This document shows, one piece after another, positions 1 to 10,949 of a stretch of 64,000 nt of DNA. The notes beneath the pieces are model-generated. The model did not search any database and was not told the origin of the DNA. It worked only from the letters and a program-made list of their open reading frames with translations. Source of the DNA: Gossypium raimondii (lineage: Eukaryota > Streptophyta > Magnoliopsida > Malvales > Malvaceae); NCBI RefSeq assembly GCF_025698545.1, contig NC_068569.1, positions 11,222,001 to 11,286,000 of the forward strand, given 5' to 3'. Within the stretch, counting starts at the first letter, position 1, and the number at the start of each line of letters is the position of its first letter. Both the position numbers and the translations under genes were made by a program.

Positions 1-771
1 GACAGTGGGACTTGTCACATTGTCCCCATTCAGTTAATTCCGTTAATTGGTAAGGATACGTTTGTAATTTAACTGTTACTTCCCCTGGCCGCAAAGCAAT
101 CTTCTATAATAAGAAACTGCGGAGAGGGACTAAGAAAAAAAGAAAAAAAGAGCGCCTCAAAGGAAATTTCAAAGGAGAAGAATCGAAAGCTCTCTCTTTC
201 AAGCCTTCATTTCAACAATCTCAAGCGTCTTTGACTGTTTCGTTTTATAAAAAAAGAAAAAAAATTTGTGATATTTTCCTAATTTGTAAATTGTACGTAG
301 TCAATTTGACCATATATATTTGTAAATACTGTAGCTTCAAAATTTGTGATTTTCAATCAAATTATTCATCTTGATTCTCTGGGGTTTCTCTGTATATATT
401 TTATATATAGATTTACCCTAGAATTAAAGAAATTTCTTTGCCTTTTAGTTCTGACTTGAGATTCAATTGGGTCTCTTTTAATAAAATTAACTGGTTTTTG
501 TTAGTAGAAAAACCCTTGTGCTGGGATAATTGTTGGGCTTTTTTTAGAGAAATTTACTGTTTTCTTAAGGGGAAATTAAAATTTAATTTTTTCATTGCAG
601 AAATTATTTGGGTCCAGATAAAATTTCTCGGTTTGATTATTTTCTCGAGAAAACTAGTGGGTTTGTTTGGTGTCTGAGAAAACCATTGTTTCCCTGGAGT
701 GAAAGATCGGGGTTTGATTTAGAAAACAAAGCAGAACATTTATTTTGGAGACGATCTGCTTGTACCTGGCC
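1..771 (+). promoter_or_regulatory. Promoter and 5' leader of the RSH gene
   Basis: A TATA-like CTATAATA lies at about 104-111, followed by a purine-rich leader. The leader holds several ATGs before the start I chose at 772, including one at 438 (79 codons), one at 608 (60 codons, running past 772 in another frame) and an in-frame one at 745. A 5' UTR intron is possible but I cannot place its borders. Transcript data would decide which of these ATGs are in the mRNA. Confidence 0.4.
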
Positions 772-3700
772 ATGGCGGTTTCAACAATAGCTCTTTACGC
801 GAGTCCACCGGGCAGCGTATGCTCTACGCCACACCATATCAACATTAATTCCTGTGATTTCGACTTGAATTCAAGATCTTCATCTTCAACTCCCTCTACG
901 GCGGCTTCGACGTCGTCCCAGAGACCCATTCTCGGTGGCCTATCCTGCCTCTTCTCCTCACATTCGGTAAAATCAAGCTTTTCCAGCGGTGGAGAGGATT
1001 TAGGGTCCTATAGAGGGGAAGAGTTGAAGGACTTAAGCTGTTCATTTTGTTATTCAACCAGTAAATTCGGCGCTTCTTCTTTTAAAACCAATCAGAGCCC
1101 GGTATCGGTGTTTCAGGGCCCTGTTTTGTGTAGTAGCAGCAGTCCTCCTATGAGAAGTGCGCGCGAAAAGGGTGGAGATGGGAATTTTCAGGGCTCGTTC
1201 CGTAGTGGGACTAATGGGTTGTTCAATGGATTCATTAGGGGTGCTTTAGGTTCTTGCATTGATTATGATTCCACTAGTTTTGAGGCGCAAAGTATTGCCG
1301 ATGAATTACCGTTTACTATGGAGGATAATTTCGCAGAGGAAGGGAATTCGGAGTTGCTTTTAGGTGCACAAATGAGGCACAAAATCTTCCGTGAAGATCT
1401 GGTAGTGAAGGCATTTTATGAAGCGGAGAAGGCGCATAGAGGGCAGGTACAAACAAAGAAACCAAACTTTATTCTTGATCCTGACTTTCTGTTGTTTTCA
1501 GATTGTCTGAAAGGTGATATGAAGTTGTTTGTCTTGTAGATGCGCGCAAGTGGTGATCCTTATTTGCAACATTGTGTGGAAACTGCAGTGTTGTTGGCCT
1601 CCATTGGTGCCAATTCTGATGTAGTTGCTGCAGGGCTTTTGCATGACACCGTTGATGACTCGTGTTTGAGCTATGAGTATATCTGTAGGACATTTGGTGC
1701 CGCTGTTGCTGATTTAGTTGAAGGGGTGAGACATGAATTTCCATTGTGTAATGCGTTACTCATGTTTATACTAACCAAAATGCTTTTTACTGTTAGGATT
1801 GCTTTGTCTGGCGGTGAAATTTTTGGTATATTCAATTGGTAATCTGGTGGTACAGGAATGAAAGATTATTTGTGATGCCATATTTAATTAATTTCTTTTA
1901 TCCTAGGACATTCATATGATTGATTAGTCTATTACCATATTTGAATGTGCAAATATCTATAGCTTTATGGTTGCCATGAATGAATAATTGTGGATGCTGT
2001 TGAACTGACTCGGCTTTTGGGTAGTGGTTGTAGCATATGTTGTTCTTATTACTTCTCAGTAACTCAATTAACACTGGATTCTCATCTTTTAGTTTGTTCT
2101 TAGCTTCCTAGTTAAAAGTAAAAATATCTAGGTATAAGTATGAGCTTCTCCAATCTAGAACATTATAGGCAGCATACTCATCTCTGCAGCTTGGTTATTT
2201 TAAGTTCCTTGTAATTTTCTTGCGTATTTCAGTCAACATTCTTTTGAGTAAAGCTTTGATATTATAAGCTTCTACTTTTTCTATTATGACATTCACATAG
2301 GTCTCCAAGCTTAGCCAACTGAGTAAGCTAGCACGAGAAAACAATACTGCTAGCAGGACTGCTGAAGCAGATCGGATGCACACCATGTTCCTTGCCATGG
2401 CGGATGCAAGAGCTGTTCTCATTAAATTGGCAGATCGGTTGCATAACATGATGACGCTAGATGCTTTGCCTTTGCTCAAGCAACAAAGGTTTGCTAAGGA
2501 GACTTTGGAAATATTTGCACCTTTAGCCAATCGTTTAGGAATCTCTAATTGGAAGGAGCAACTAGAGAATCTATGCTTCAAGCATCTCGATCCAGATCAG
2601 CACAAAGAGCTGTCCTCCAGGGTTGTGGACTTCTTTGACGAGGCATTGATTACTTCTGCTATAGAGAAACTCGAGAGAGTGCTCAGGGATGAAGAAATTC
2701 CTTATCTTGTTATCTCTGGACGACATAAAAGTTTATATAGCATTTATTCAAAGATGTTGAAGTATGTTCTCGTCACTCTCTCTCACTATGTATATCTATC
2801 TATCTTACTGTACAAGCATGAACACCCAAAGAAGTCAGAGGAACATGGAGACTATCTTTATGGTTGTATAAGACTATTTTGTTTTTGCAGGAAAAAGTTG
2901 ACCATGGATGAGATCCACGATATCTGCGGACTACGTGTTATTGTTGAAAATGTGGATGACTGTTACAAGGCACTGAGAGTAGTTCATCAGTTGTGGTCTG
3001 AAGTACCTGGAAAGCTGAAGGACTATATAACTCGCCCTAAATTTAATGGGTGTGTTATAGCTTATATGCCCTGGAATTGTTCTTAGATGAAATCTATAAA
3101 TGCAGAAGTTCCTTCTAACACCATCTTAATCTGCAGGTATCAGTCCTTGCACACAGTAGTGATGGGTGATGGCACAGTTCCACTTGAAGTTCAAATTCGA
3201 ACAAAGGAGATGCATTTGCAAGCTGAGTTTGGCTTTGCAGCTCATTGGAGATATAAGGAGGGTGACTGCAAGCACTCTTCATTTGTACTTCAGATGGTTC
3301 AGTGGGCTCGGTGGGTTGTAACTTGGCACTGTGAAACAATGAACAAGGACCATTCTTCAATTGCCTATAATGATTCCTTCAAACCTCACTGCTCATTTCC
3401 TACTCATTTGGATGATTGCCCATTTTCTTATAAGCCTCACTGCTGTGACGATGGACCTGTCTTTGTTATCATGATTGAAAATGACAAGGTATGTTTCTAT
3501 AAACTTTCATGTTGGCATGGTCTTTTGCCACGCACTTAAATGTAAACATGGGAGATGAACCTGTGCCAGAAAGAAATGACAAGTCTTGCACCACCAATTT
3601 GCAGATGTCGGTGCAAGAGTTTCCTGCAGACTCAACAATGATGGATTTGCTGGAAAGAGCTGGGCTGGGGAACTCAAGACGGTCTCCATTCGGGTTTACC

Positions 3701-3913
3701 GTGAAGGAAGAATTGAGGCCAAGGCTGAACCATGAGCCAGTAAACGATCCTACATGCAGGCTGAAGATGGGTGATGTGGTGGAGTTAACACCAGCCATTC
3801 CTGACAAGTCTTTGACAGAGTATAGGGAAGAGATCCAACGCATGTATAATAGTGGTCTCCCTGTTTCCAGTGCCGGCACTTCGGCTAGTAGTATGATTGC
3901 CTCAAGAACTTGA
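772..3913 (+). CDS. RSH2: Chloroplast RelA/SpoT homologue, (p)ppGpp synthetase/hydrolase (RSH2/RSH3 type)
   Basis: Bifunctional alarmone enzyme that makes ppGpp from GTP and ATP and can hydrolyse it, tuning plastid transcription and translation. Six exons: 772-1446, 1540-1725, 2301-2761, 2891-3049, 3137-3488, 3605-3913. All introns are GT-AG and the model closes to 713 aa, the usual size. The Ser-rich N-terminus looks like a transit peptide. The hydrolase domain keeps HDTVDD (260-265) and LADRLHNM (330-337). The synthetase domain keeps [10 protein letters not shown] (427-436), [10 protein letters not shown] (447-456), YQSLHTVV (495-502) and an [10 protein letters not shown] block. A TGS-like tail follows. 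I chose 772 because [15 protein letters not shown] matches the start I remember for Arabidopsis RSH2/3; an in-frame ATG at 745 would add nine residues. RSH2 versus RSH3 cannot be settled here. Both catalytic signatures look complete. Confidence 0.95.
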
Positions 3914-5423
3914 CCCTGTTTTGATTGTTTCTTTATAAATGCAAAAAGAAGAAAGGGTTTTTTTCCCCGTTGTGCATAAATGATAAATAATATGGAACAA
4001 GTTACTGGAAACATTTGCTAACTGGTTTCAACAACGAATTATAACAATTGATTTCTCAATCCTGTCCTCCATCTATGCAATCCCAGAATAGATTTGCTGT
4101 TAAAACCTGAATTAGGTGTTCTAATGTGAAAACTTAAAATGAGTTAGTGGGGCAGTGATGTTAAAACATGAATTAGGCGTCATGTCATTGACACCTGATG
4201 ACCATGACTCCTCCATCAAGTGTTATTAACAACTTAATAATAAATTAAACAACAGCCGTATCATGTCCAGAGAAGCAATGGGGCAAAGAATAAAACCGGA
4301 TGACTGGGTTACTTATAGTTGTCATCAACAAAAGATAATCTACTCTTTTCTCAACACACCAGCTCATCCTTGCTAATATTTGACCCTCGTTGGTATTAAA
4401 AGATTTAAAAGTGGGATACTAAAACTAATTTAAAAGCAAACTCCCCCAATCCTGAAAAGCTTTTCTTCTTCAAATTTACAGTCATTGGCTACCTTTAAAG
4501 GCTTAACCACTCTATTGACTAACTTGAAGGCTAACCAAATTACCAAACGAAATAGAGTTAGTACTTGCTATTTGTTCCATCCACCAAACAAGCCAAGATT
4601 ATTATCAATCATCTCAGCAGCAGTATTGCTCAAGCTTTTAAATTTTGAAAAAGTAAATTCTTAGCATGGCAAAACCAAAGTGTAGTTTCAGCTTTCAATA
4701 ACATCAAAACTAACATGGTTAATAATCAAACTAGTTATTGAGCTACCAACCCACTCTAGCCAACCATTCTGGTTCAAAAAGAGTTCCACCATATTCATAT
4801 AGCACTGTTCCAGCCAGAAAAGGTGACTGCACCTAGATGACCACCAACGTGAATGGATGTAGCAGTTTTGCCTGTTTGACTTGGACGTAGAGTGTTGCCA
4901 AGTGACAACTGATATGTAACAGCTATATTCTAGGTATGTTGCAGATTTCTTGACGTAAGCTTATAAAGAATTAATGAATACAATTCAACTTCATGAATAG
5001 TAGGCACCAAATCACAACCTTGAGAAATTCCCAATACCAAAAAGTATCTTCATCTCATCACCCACTTTCCCACCCCAAACCACAGAAAGAGAAAGCACAC
5101 CATTTCATATGGATACTACCGAACAGTGCAATTATAAAAAACTTATTCAGTAATATCATCAATTCATATGGTACATATATTCAAAACCATATAAACGAGC
5201 AACCAGACAACGATACATCACAGAGGGAAGGAAGTGTCATAAACAAGCATCCCAGATCTAGCATTCATATATTTAATCCAAAAGGCCAGTTCTTAGTGCT
5301 TCTATTAGTGTCATTAACAAATTCTTAGATTATTCTACAAATCTGTCTCAAAAGCATCTCTTTGGGGGGAAAAGGCCTATTGAATTATGTAATATCCATG
5401 CTTATAAAACATACAACAAGGTA
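3914..5423. other. Intergenic, 3' side of RSH
   Basis: Holds the RSH 3' UTR and AT-rich non-coding DNA. No convincing coding region, RNA gene or terminal repeats seen; the open stretch at 4993-5328 has no protein-like composition. Confidence 0.5.
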
Positions 5424-5578
5424 TCTAAGGGTGACTTTGGATGGGCGGTGCGTTTTCCTGCGGTTAGTGTAAAAACAGCGGTGGCGTTGAGATTAAATAC
5501 TATAATGATACTGTAGCGTAAGACAAAAAGTAAGCTAAACGCATCGCACCGCATCGCCCATTCAAACCCACCCTTAGA
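5424..5578. mobile_element. MITE, family 1 copy A (155 bp)
   Basis: Terminal inverted repeats: TCTAAGGGTG at the left end is matched exactly by CACCCTTAGA at the right, and the match continues with a few mismatches through TTG(G/A)ATGGGCG(G/A)TGCG. It is too short to code for anything. The outer bases are themselves palindromic (TA/TTA), so the target duplication cannot be fixed by eye. A shorter relative lies at 27582-27671. Confidence 0.75.
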
Positions 5579-6189
5579 GAGTTTCATCTTAGAACCGTTC
5601 CAGATGAGGAAAACAAAAACCATGAAAACTTATCATTTATTACCTTAAGACAACATTACTCTTTCCTTGAAGCTTATGCTGAATCTATTATATCTTCTAT
5701 CATGTACTCCAAAGAGCAGCAGAAGCAACTAAACCAATAAATTTTGCATCACACAACAATATAATCATGTTGGCAAGGTACATAATAAACAAGGAAAAGA
5801 TAAATGAAAATGTTAACCGAATCATTACATTTTCTTCCATGATTTCTAACATTGTTACAGTGTCAAACAAGTTAGGGAAAGATTTAAAGAACAGTTGGGG
5901 CAAAAGCTGAAAGCTTTTCTTCTATGTAGCATTACAAGCCGTGTAGACAGAACTAAAGAACCCAGGGAAAGAATTAACATTCAAAACAACGACAACAACA
6001 AGATGGAAAGAAGGGTAAAGAAAAAAGTCAATAAAAGAACTACCCATTTACAGAAGATCTCAACAAGGACCCATATCCAAAATAAACGTAATCCCTTTCT
6101 AAGCTCAGCAGATAACTCTTTTTTCTCAATCCAATAAAAGAACTCCCTAAAATGAATTGAATTGCAGACCCAAAAACTTGGCGGTGATT
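5579..6189. other. Intergenic and 3' UTR of the proline-rich gene
   Basis: AT-rich. Contains the probable 3' UTR (minus strand) of the gene ending at 6190. No other feature seen. Confidence 0.4.
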
Positions 6190-6663
6190 TCATGAAGAAG
6201 AAGAGCAAGTCTCGTATGTGCCATTAACTTTCAAGAGCTGCCTTCTCTTGAAAACCAAGAACCCAGCAACACCAAATTGCAGGATGATAACAATGCCGAT
6301 GAACAAAAGCCCAAGCTTTTTCCCGGTATTGAGCTTGTTCCCAGTACTAGGCTTGTGATTTTGTGAATATTGCGGTGGCCGCCGTCTAGGATGATGAGTA
6401 TGATTCCGGTGGTGATCCGCCGGCGGTGGTGGTGGGCGAGAAGGCGCCAGAGGAGGTGATGGTGAAGGTGGCGGAGGAGGCGGCGGAGAAACCGATGGCG
6501 GTGGTGGAGGAACTGACTGCGGCGGGGGCGGCGGTGGTGGAGGAACTGACTGCGGCGGGGGCGGACTTACATTAGATGGTTGTGATTCAACAAAACAAGC
6601 AAAAACTGTAAACAGAAGGCCGAAACCTAAGATCACCAATCGAGATAACGGCGGTTCCATCAT
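6190..6663 (-). CDS. Small proline-rich single-pass membrane protein (extensin-like ectodomain)
   Basis: Intronless, 157 aa (156 if the second Met at 6660 is used). Visible parts: an N-terminal hydrophobic signal segment (about residues 8-26, ending near FVESQ); a proline block (about 33-83) with repeated SVPPPPP and SPPPPPPP, the Ser-(Pro)3-5 pattern that plants hydroxylate and arabinosylate; a His/Arg-rich stretch (HHRNHTHHPRRRPP); a clear transmembrane helix (about 117-138, LGLLFIGIVIILQFGVAGF); and a basic stop-transfer FKRRQ followed by a short tail ending CSSSS. The inferred topology puts the Pro-rich part in the wall or apoplast and the tail in the cytosol. It resembles the outer part of PERK-type receptors but has no kinase. 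Function unknown; it may sense or anchor the cell wall. Confidence 0.75.
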   Translation of the reverse strand: MMEPPLSRLVILGFGLLFTVFACFVESQPSNVSPPPPQSVPPPPPPPPQSVPPPPPSVSPPPPPPPSPSPPLAPSRPPPPPADHHRNHTHHPRRRPPQYSQNHKPSTGNKLNTGKKLGLLFIGIVIILQFGVAGFLVFKRRQLLKVNGTYETCSSSS

Positions 6664-7330
6664 AACAAAAGGCCAAGCAAATATGCAACCTCTTTTGGGT
6701 TTAAAATCAAGGATTTTGCTGCATTTTTGCTTTTGGGTATGATTAAAAATTCCTGCCTTTGCTTTTCAGCTTTCAAAAAAGGGGGGAGAAGAAGAAGAAA
6801 GGACTAGGCTTTCAATATGAGCTGGATTTTTGCATCACTGCTTTTCTTTGAGAAATCAAGCGCATGAGTCACAATGAGTATCTACCAAATTCTTGACGTA
6901 ATCAACTTTTGCTTCCCAATTCAAAATCTAGGGTTTTTTTTCCCCAAAGACCAAGACTTTATGGTTCAGGCAAAGAAAGATAGGTTTTTATGAATATGGG
7001 TATTTGTGATTCCTCCCCCTGTTTTGAAGGATCGACGAAATGAATCGAAATATGGGGTTTTCTCCTGTGCTTGTCTTTTTCTTTCGCGAAGATTCAAAAG
7101 AAACAGGTGGATTTCGGATTTGGACAACCAAAACTTGAGGTTTTTACAAGGATAAACATAATATGGTTAAAATATGCTATAAGCCCCTGTACACTTCACA
7201 AATTTGAAAATTTAGTCCTATACTTTTATTTCTTTGAATTTAATCTCTTTACTTTTCAATTTTAAAATTCAAGTTCAACAGTTAACATTGTTAAAGTTAT
7301 TCTATTAAATTCAAGTTCATTACAATATCA
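6664..7330. other. Intergenic, upstream of the proline-rich gene
   Basis: Presumed promoter and 5' UTR of the minus-strand gene ending at 6190. From about 7150 it becomes AT-rich repeat-like DNA with words such as 'TTTAGTCCTATAC' that recur in dispersed plant repeats. No gene seen. Confidence 0.4.
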
Positions 7331-7594
7331 TTTATTTAGGGGTAAACTACATTAGTAGTCACCCAACTATGCTTTTTTTTCTTTTTTGGTCATCCAACTA
7401 TGAAAAGTAGCAAAATGATCATTCGACTATTCAATTTTGTCTTTTTTGGTCACCCAACTATTTTAGATTTTTGGATATTCTTATTTTTTATATTAGCTAG
7501 CCGATGACCAAAAAGACAAAATTGAATAGTTAGGTGATCATTTTATAACTTTTCATAATTGGGTAATTTCTACTATAGTTTACCTTTTATTTAG
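7331..7594. mobile_element. Mutator-like MITE with 9-bp target duplication
   Basis: Element 7340-7585 (246 bp) lies between exact copies of the 9-bp word TTTATTTAG at 7331-7339 and 7586-7594. The ends are inverted: GGTAAACTACATTAGTAGTC... against ...CTACTATAGTTTACC. The inverted match continues inward almost to the centre (words such as GGTCACCCAACTA and GACAAAATTGAATAG), so the transcript would fold into one long hairpin. A 9-bp duplication and long inverted ends are typical of Mutator-like MITEs. No coding capacity. Confidence 0.85.
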
Positions 7595-8201
7595 TTATGT
7601 AACTACCAAGTAAGTATATTTTTTATTTCATAATGTGTCAAACTAATAAATTAAACAAAAAATAACAGTATAATTTAATTTTAAAATCTGAAAAATATAG
7701 AGATTAAATTTTAAAAATAAAAAGTATAAGTATTAAATTTTAAGTTTATAAAGAATATAAGGACTTATGATATATTTTAACGTATTAATATTATTAATTT
7801 CTTGGAAAATACTAAAAACAATAATAGATAGAAATTTTTTGGGCTAATAAGTGGAATGGGTCAAACAGGTTGGTGACAGATTGGGGAAACATTAAAAAGG
7901 GTCTTCTTTTTGTTATTTATTTATTTATTTTCTCACCATCTCACTCGAATCATATGGGTATATGGTACAGCACAAGAAGCGAGAGGGCTTAATTTTGGGT
8001 TTCACCTTTGTTGTTGGGTAATAATTATTAGGCGTAAAATAATATTTAGTTTTTGAATTTAATTTCTTTTTTATTTCTTTCACATTCATTTCAGAATTTT
8101 ACTTTTTTTTTTCAATTTTATATTTGAATTTAGATTTTCTTAATTAATATATATAATGTAAGAAAAATTAAAATTTTTGTTATATTCCTATTTTAATATG
8201 G
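7595..8201. other. AT-rich intergenic DNA
   Basis: Very AT-rich, with homopolymer runs and the word 'AAATTTTAAAATA' repeated in variants. No gene, RNA or clear element boundary seen. Confidence 0.4.
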
Positions 8202-8345
8202 ACCTGGTTAAACTTGAACTCTCAACTCTGCTATAAATGTCAAGATATTGGACTCTTCCCTACTCAAAAGTCTAATACACTAAACATCCATCCTAAGTCA
8301 ACCGGCCAATTTCGACACCGCTCCTCGTTCTTTTCTACTTTCATT
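8202..8345 (+). repeat. LTR-like fragment, copy 1
   Basis: Aligns by eye, with gaps, to 10259-10470. Shared words in the same order include ACCTGGTT..ACTTG, CTATAAAT..TCAAGATAT, CCTACT.AAAA, GACACCGC and CTACTTTCATTGA. The CTATAAAT followed by a leader suggests a retroelement promoter, so this is probably an old LTR piece. No coding sequence attached. Broken and clearly old. Confidence 0.5.
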
Positions 8346-8391
8346 GATACTATGGTGCGTTGGACCAAACACTAAGCTAATTTCTGTTCAT

Positions 8392-8523
8392 CAAGGTATT
8401 TGAAGCCTTTGAGAGATGGGAATCGAGCTTTGGAGGCACTGGATACAGAAATCTACGCTGGGATTAGTATTGAAGAGCTGTTGATCAAATACCAAAACAG
8501 TTTTGATAATGTTCCTGTAGCAG
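8392..8523 (+). pseudogene. Orphan exon-like coding fragment, unidentified
   Basis: In one frame this reads YLKPLRDGNRALEALDTEIY, then AGISIEELLIKYQNSFDNVP, then VA, with no stops. It is bordered by AG on the left (ATCAAG) and by GT on the right (AGCAG|GTATGA), as an internal exon would be. The composition is that of a real soluble protein and unlike the AT-rich DNA around it. I do not recognise the family and see no partner exons nearby, so it is probably a captured or decayed gene piece. Confidence 0.4.
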
Positions 8524-8946
8524 GTATGACAACTGTGGGCCATTTAATTTCTCATTAAATTATGATAACGATGAGCCATTTAGCTTAATTTCTCGTTAAA
8601 TTACTCTGTTTATTTCTATGGTGTTCATGTTTCTTCAACTGTGTAAGGTTGCTTGGTGCAGGAATTTGGTTCTTGATAACTAAAATTTAGATTGCAGGTT
8701 GAAGGGTGGATTAAAGGCTGAATATATAGACATGTTTTATTCAGATTCAGCATAAAGAAATGAGATAAAGCAAATACCTTCCATCATTTCTATACCACTA
8801 TTAATTATAAGTTTAATCTTGAATCCTGTGATGGGATTCATCTAACAATGTCTTGTAGTTAATGTAAAATGTGAACATGGCATGTCATTGTTTAATTAAG
8901 TAGATGAAATGCCTAAAATGACACTGATTGAATAATGTGAGAACAA

Positions 8947-9262
8947 TCAAGTGATTGTTTTCTTTTTTTCATTTTTATTTTGATGCATGAATTCCCTAAA
9001 ATGATATTGGCCAAATAATGACTCCGGGATGTCCTTGTTAAGTGCAATCATACATTTTGAACAACTCGTGCTCATTTCCTTATAAATGGAGACGCTGTGA
9101 GTAAGGTCCTTCCAAAGTTGTTGCAATTTCTTTAAGTTTGCTGCTGTTTCGGCCTTCAATCGACGCCCTTCTCTTTCAACTTTGCTAATTTGGATTTCCA
9201 TCGATTATCTCTAATTTGCGGTTGGTTTTGGCTCCTTGTAAATCTGCTTCAATTGATTTAAT
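8947..9262 (-). pseudogene. Coiled-coil gene fragment, unidentified and frameshifted
   Basis: On the minus strand, an open frame from 9201 reads MEIQISKVEREGRRLKAETA and continues as ANLKKLQQLWKDLTHSV. This is a charged, heptad-like, coiled-coil sequence that ends at a TGA at about 8947. Just upstream, in another frame, is IKSIEADLQGAKTNRKLEII, similar in character, so the two look like one coding region split by a frameshift near 9205. The last residues (HQNKNEKKKTIT) look like read-through into non-coding DNA. I do not recognise the protein. Confidence 0.45.
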
Positions 9263-10258
9263 GAAAAGTATGAAATGAGATAACTTGTTTAGGAAACTTC
9301 TTGTTACTCGTATAATCCAACCAAAGGCCTAAGAGACAGAGATAACAAATGTTTATGTTCTCACACCCACGGGGGGCTACACCCCATGAATGGTAAACAT
9401 TCGGTATGCTTATTTATACTTGCCAATATATGCATATCTATGAGTTTGGGCAAGAGAATCCCTGAGGGTTCCCATGGGTGGTTATATCCCATTGCATATA
9501 TGTATGTTCATTTAATGATTACTGTTAGAAAAGGAACCTGTGAGGGACTCCCGTGAATACTCAGATTCACTGTTTATATTTACATTAAATCTATAAATTT
9601 TACATGTTATGATTTTGTATTCATCACGTAAATCTAAGTCGAGTAGACTTGGCCTAGGGTTGTGATTTGACGCGGCAGGACGTCACTCTCCACATACTTC
9701 TGTGCTGCGAGGGCTTATGGTAGTGCGATCAACTAGTGATTTTTTACTGTAAACCTCTCCATGGATCTAGGAGCAAGATCTTACGTTTTATATCGCCTAC
9801 AGATAATATGCATTTTCTTATGTTGCATATTACCAATGAAAGGTTGCATCTCTTACATTTTATATTACCAACGGATAACTTGAACCTCCTCTATTTTACA
9901 TTTTCAATAATCACTTCCACGATATATATACGGCACATTTCCATTGTATAAATTCGGATCCTTTAATTGACAACTGCACCACTCGAGTATATGTTATACG
10001 TTTTCAGATTGTTGAGCCAATGGGCATGCCATCCGATAAATTATAAAGCGAAATTTATACCATCCGCAAAATGCATTACTAAAGGGGGTGAGCATGAATT
10101 TAATAACCTTGCAACGCATCGTATATTCCCAAGTCATTCAGCCAATAAATTGTCCCCTTCACCCCGCTACTTTATTTGCAACAACTACCACTCACAGGGG
10201 CAATTAATAGATGGTCTCTCGACTAGGGAGAACTATTGTTATATCCCTAGCTCAATTT
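9263..10258. repeat. Retroelement-like repetitive DNA
   Basis: Contains reiterated phrases around 9360-9560 (CCCATGAATGG, CCCATGGGTGG, CCTGTGAGGGACTCCC). A GC-richer block at 9640-10250 runs straight into the LTR-like copy 2. Probably the interior or LTR of the same old element. Open frames here (for example 9736-9951) have no recognisable domain. Confidence 0.4.
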
Positions 10259-10470
10259 GACCTGGTTGGACTTGGGCCCTTCATTAGGCCCTTACCTCTC
10301 CTATAAATACCTCAAGATATCACTTCGTAGGGGGACTCATTCCTACTTAAAACCCTAACACGTCGAGCGTCCATCTTGAGTCTTTTTATTTGTTCGGCTC
10401 TCGATCCTAGAATTGGTGAATCGGCCTCCTTCGACACCGCCTCTCGTTCTTCTCCACTTTCATTGACATT
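10259..10470 (+). repeat. LTR-like fragment, copy 2
   Basis: Diverged relative of 8202-8345 in the same orientation, longer by several insertions. It carries CTCCTATAAATACC, a good TATA box, about 200 bp before its end. The pair may be the two LTRs, or parts of them, of one decayed element of about 2.2 kb, or two separate remnants. Broken; the divergence by eye is large, so it is old. Confidence 0.5.
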
Positions 10471-10949
10471 GTGTATCACTAAAATTATTATAAATTATAA
10501 AAAAAATTATGATTTAAAAAAAATTGATGAAATGGCAAAATTTTAGAATGTAACGCCACTATACCTAAAGAGATGAAACTGAAAAATTTGACATTTATTT
10601 TTTATTCCATTTTTTCTTTCTTCTGGCTCAAACTGCAGTATTCATTTTCCATTTTACTCATTTACAAATCATATCTATTATTAGACAACTAATTACATTG
10701 CAGTGCTTTTAATGATCTGGATTCCACATAAAATAAATAATCCACATTCCTGTAATTTTCATAACATCAAGAATACTGTTATCTGTTTCGATATTATATT
10801 GATTGTTGAGACAGTAATGAGTTTGTGTCGCATTTTAACGGGTCTAAAAGAATGAGTTAATTTTTGCTAGAAAAAAAAAAACAGTATCTTCTATAGAATA
10901 TGAATGGGCAGTCTCCCAGTTGAAGTCTATTCCTTGAAAAAAGAAAAAA
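10471..10949. other. AT-rich intergenic DNA
   Basis: No gene, repeat boundary or RNA recognised. Confidence 0.4.

Noticed and set aside
4993-5328. Open frame of 111 codons on the plus strand
   Set aside because: Composition follows AT-rich non-coding DNA, with no domain and no splice or conservation-like features.
9736-10260. Two open frames (71 and 97 codons)
   Set aside because: They lie in retroelement-like repetitive DNA and show no recognisable protein.
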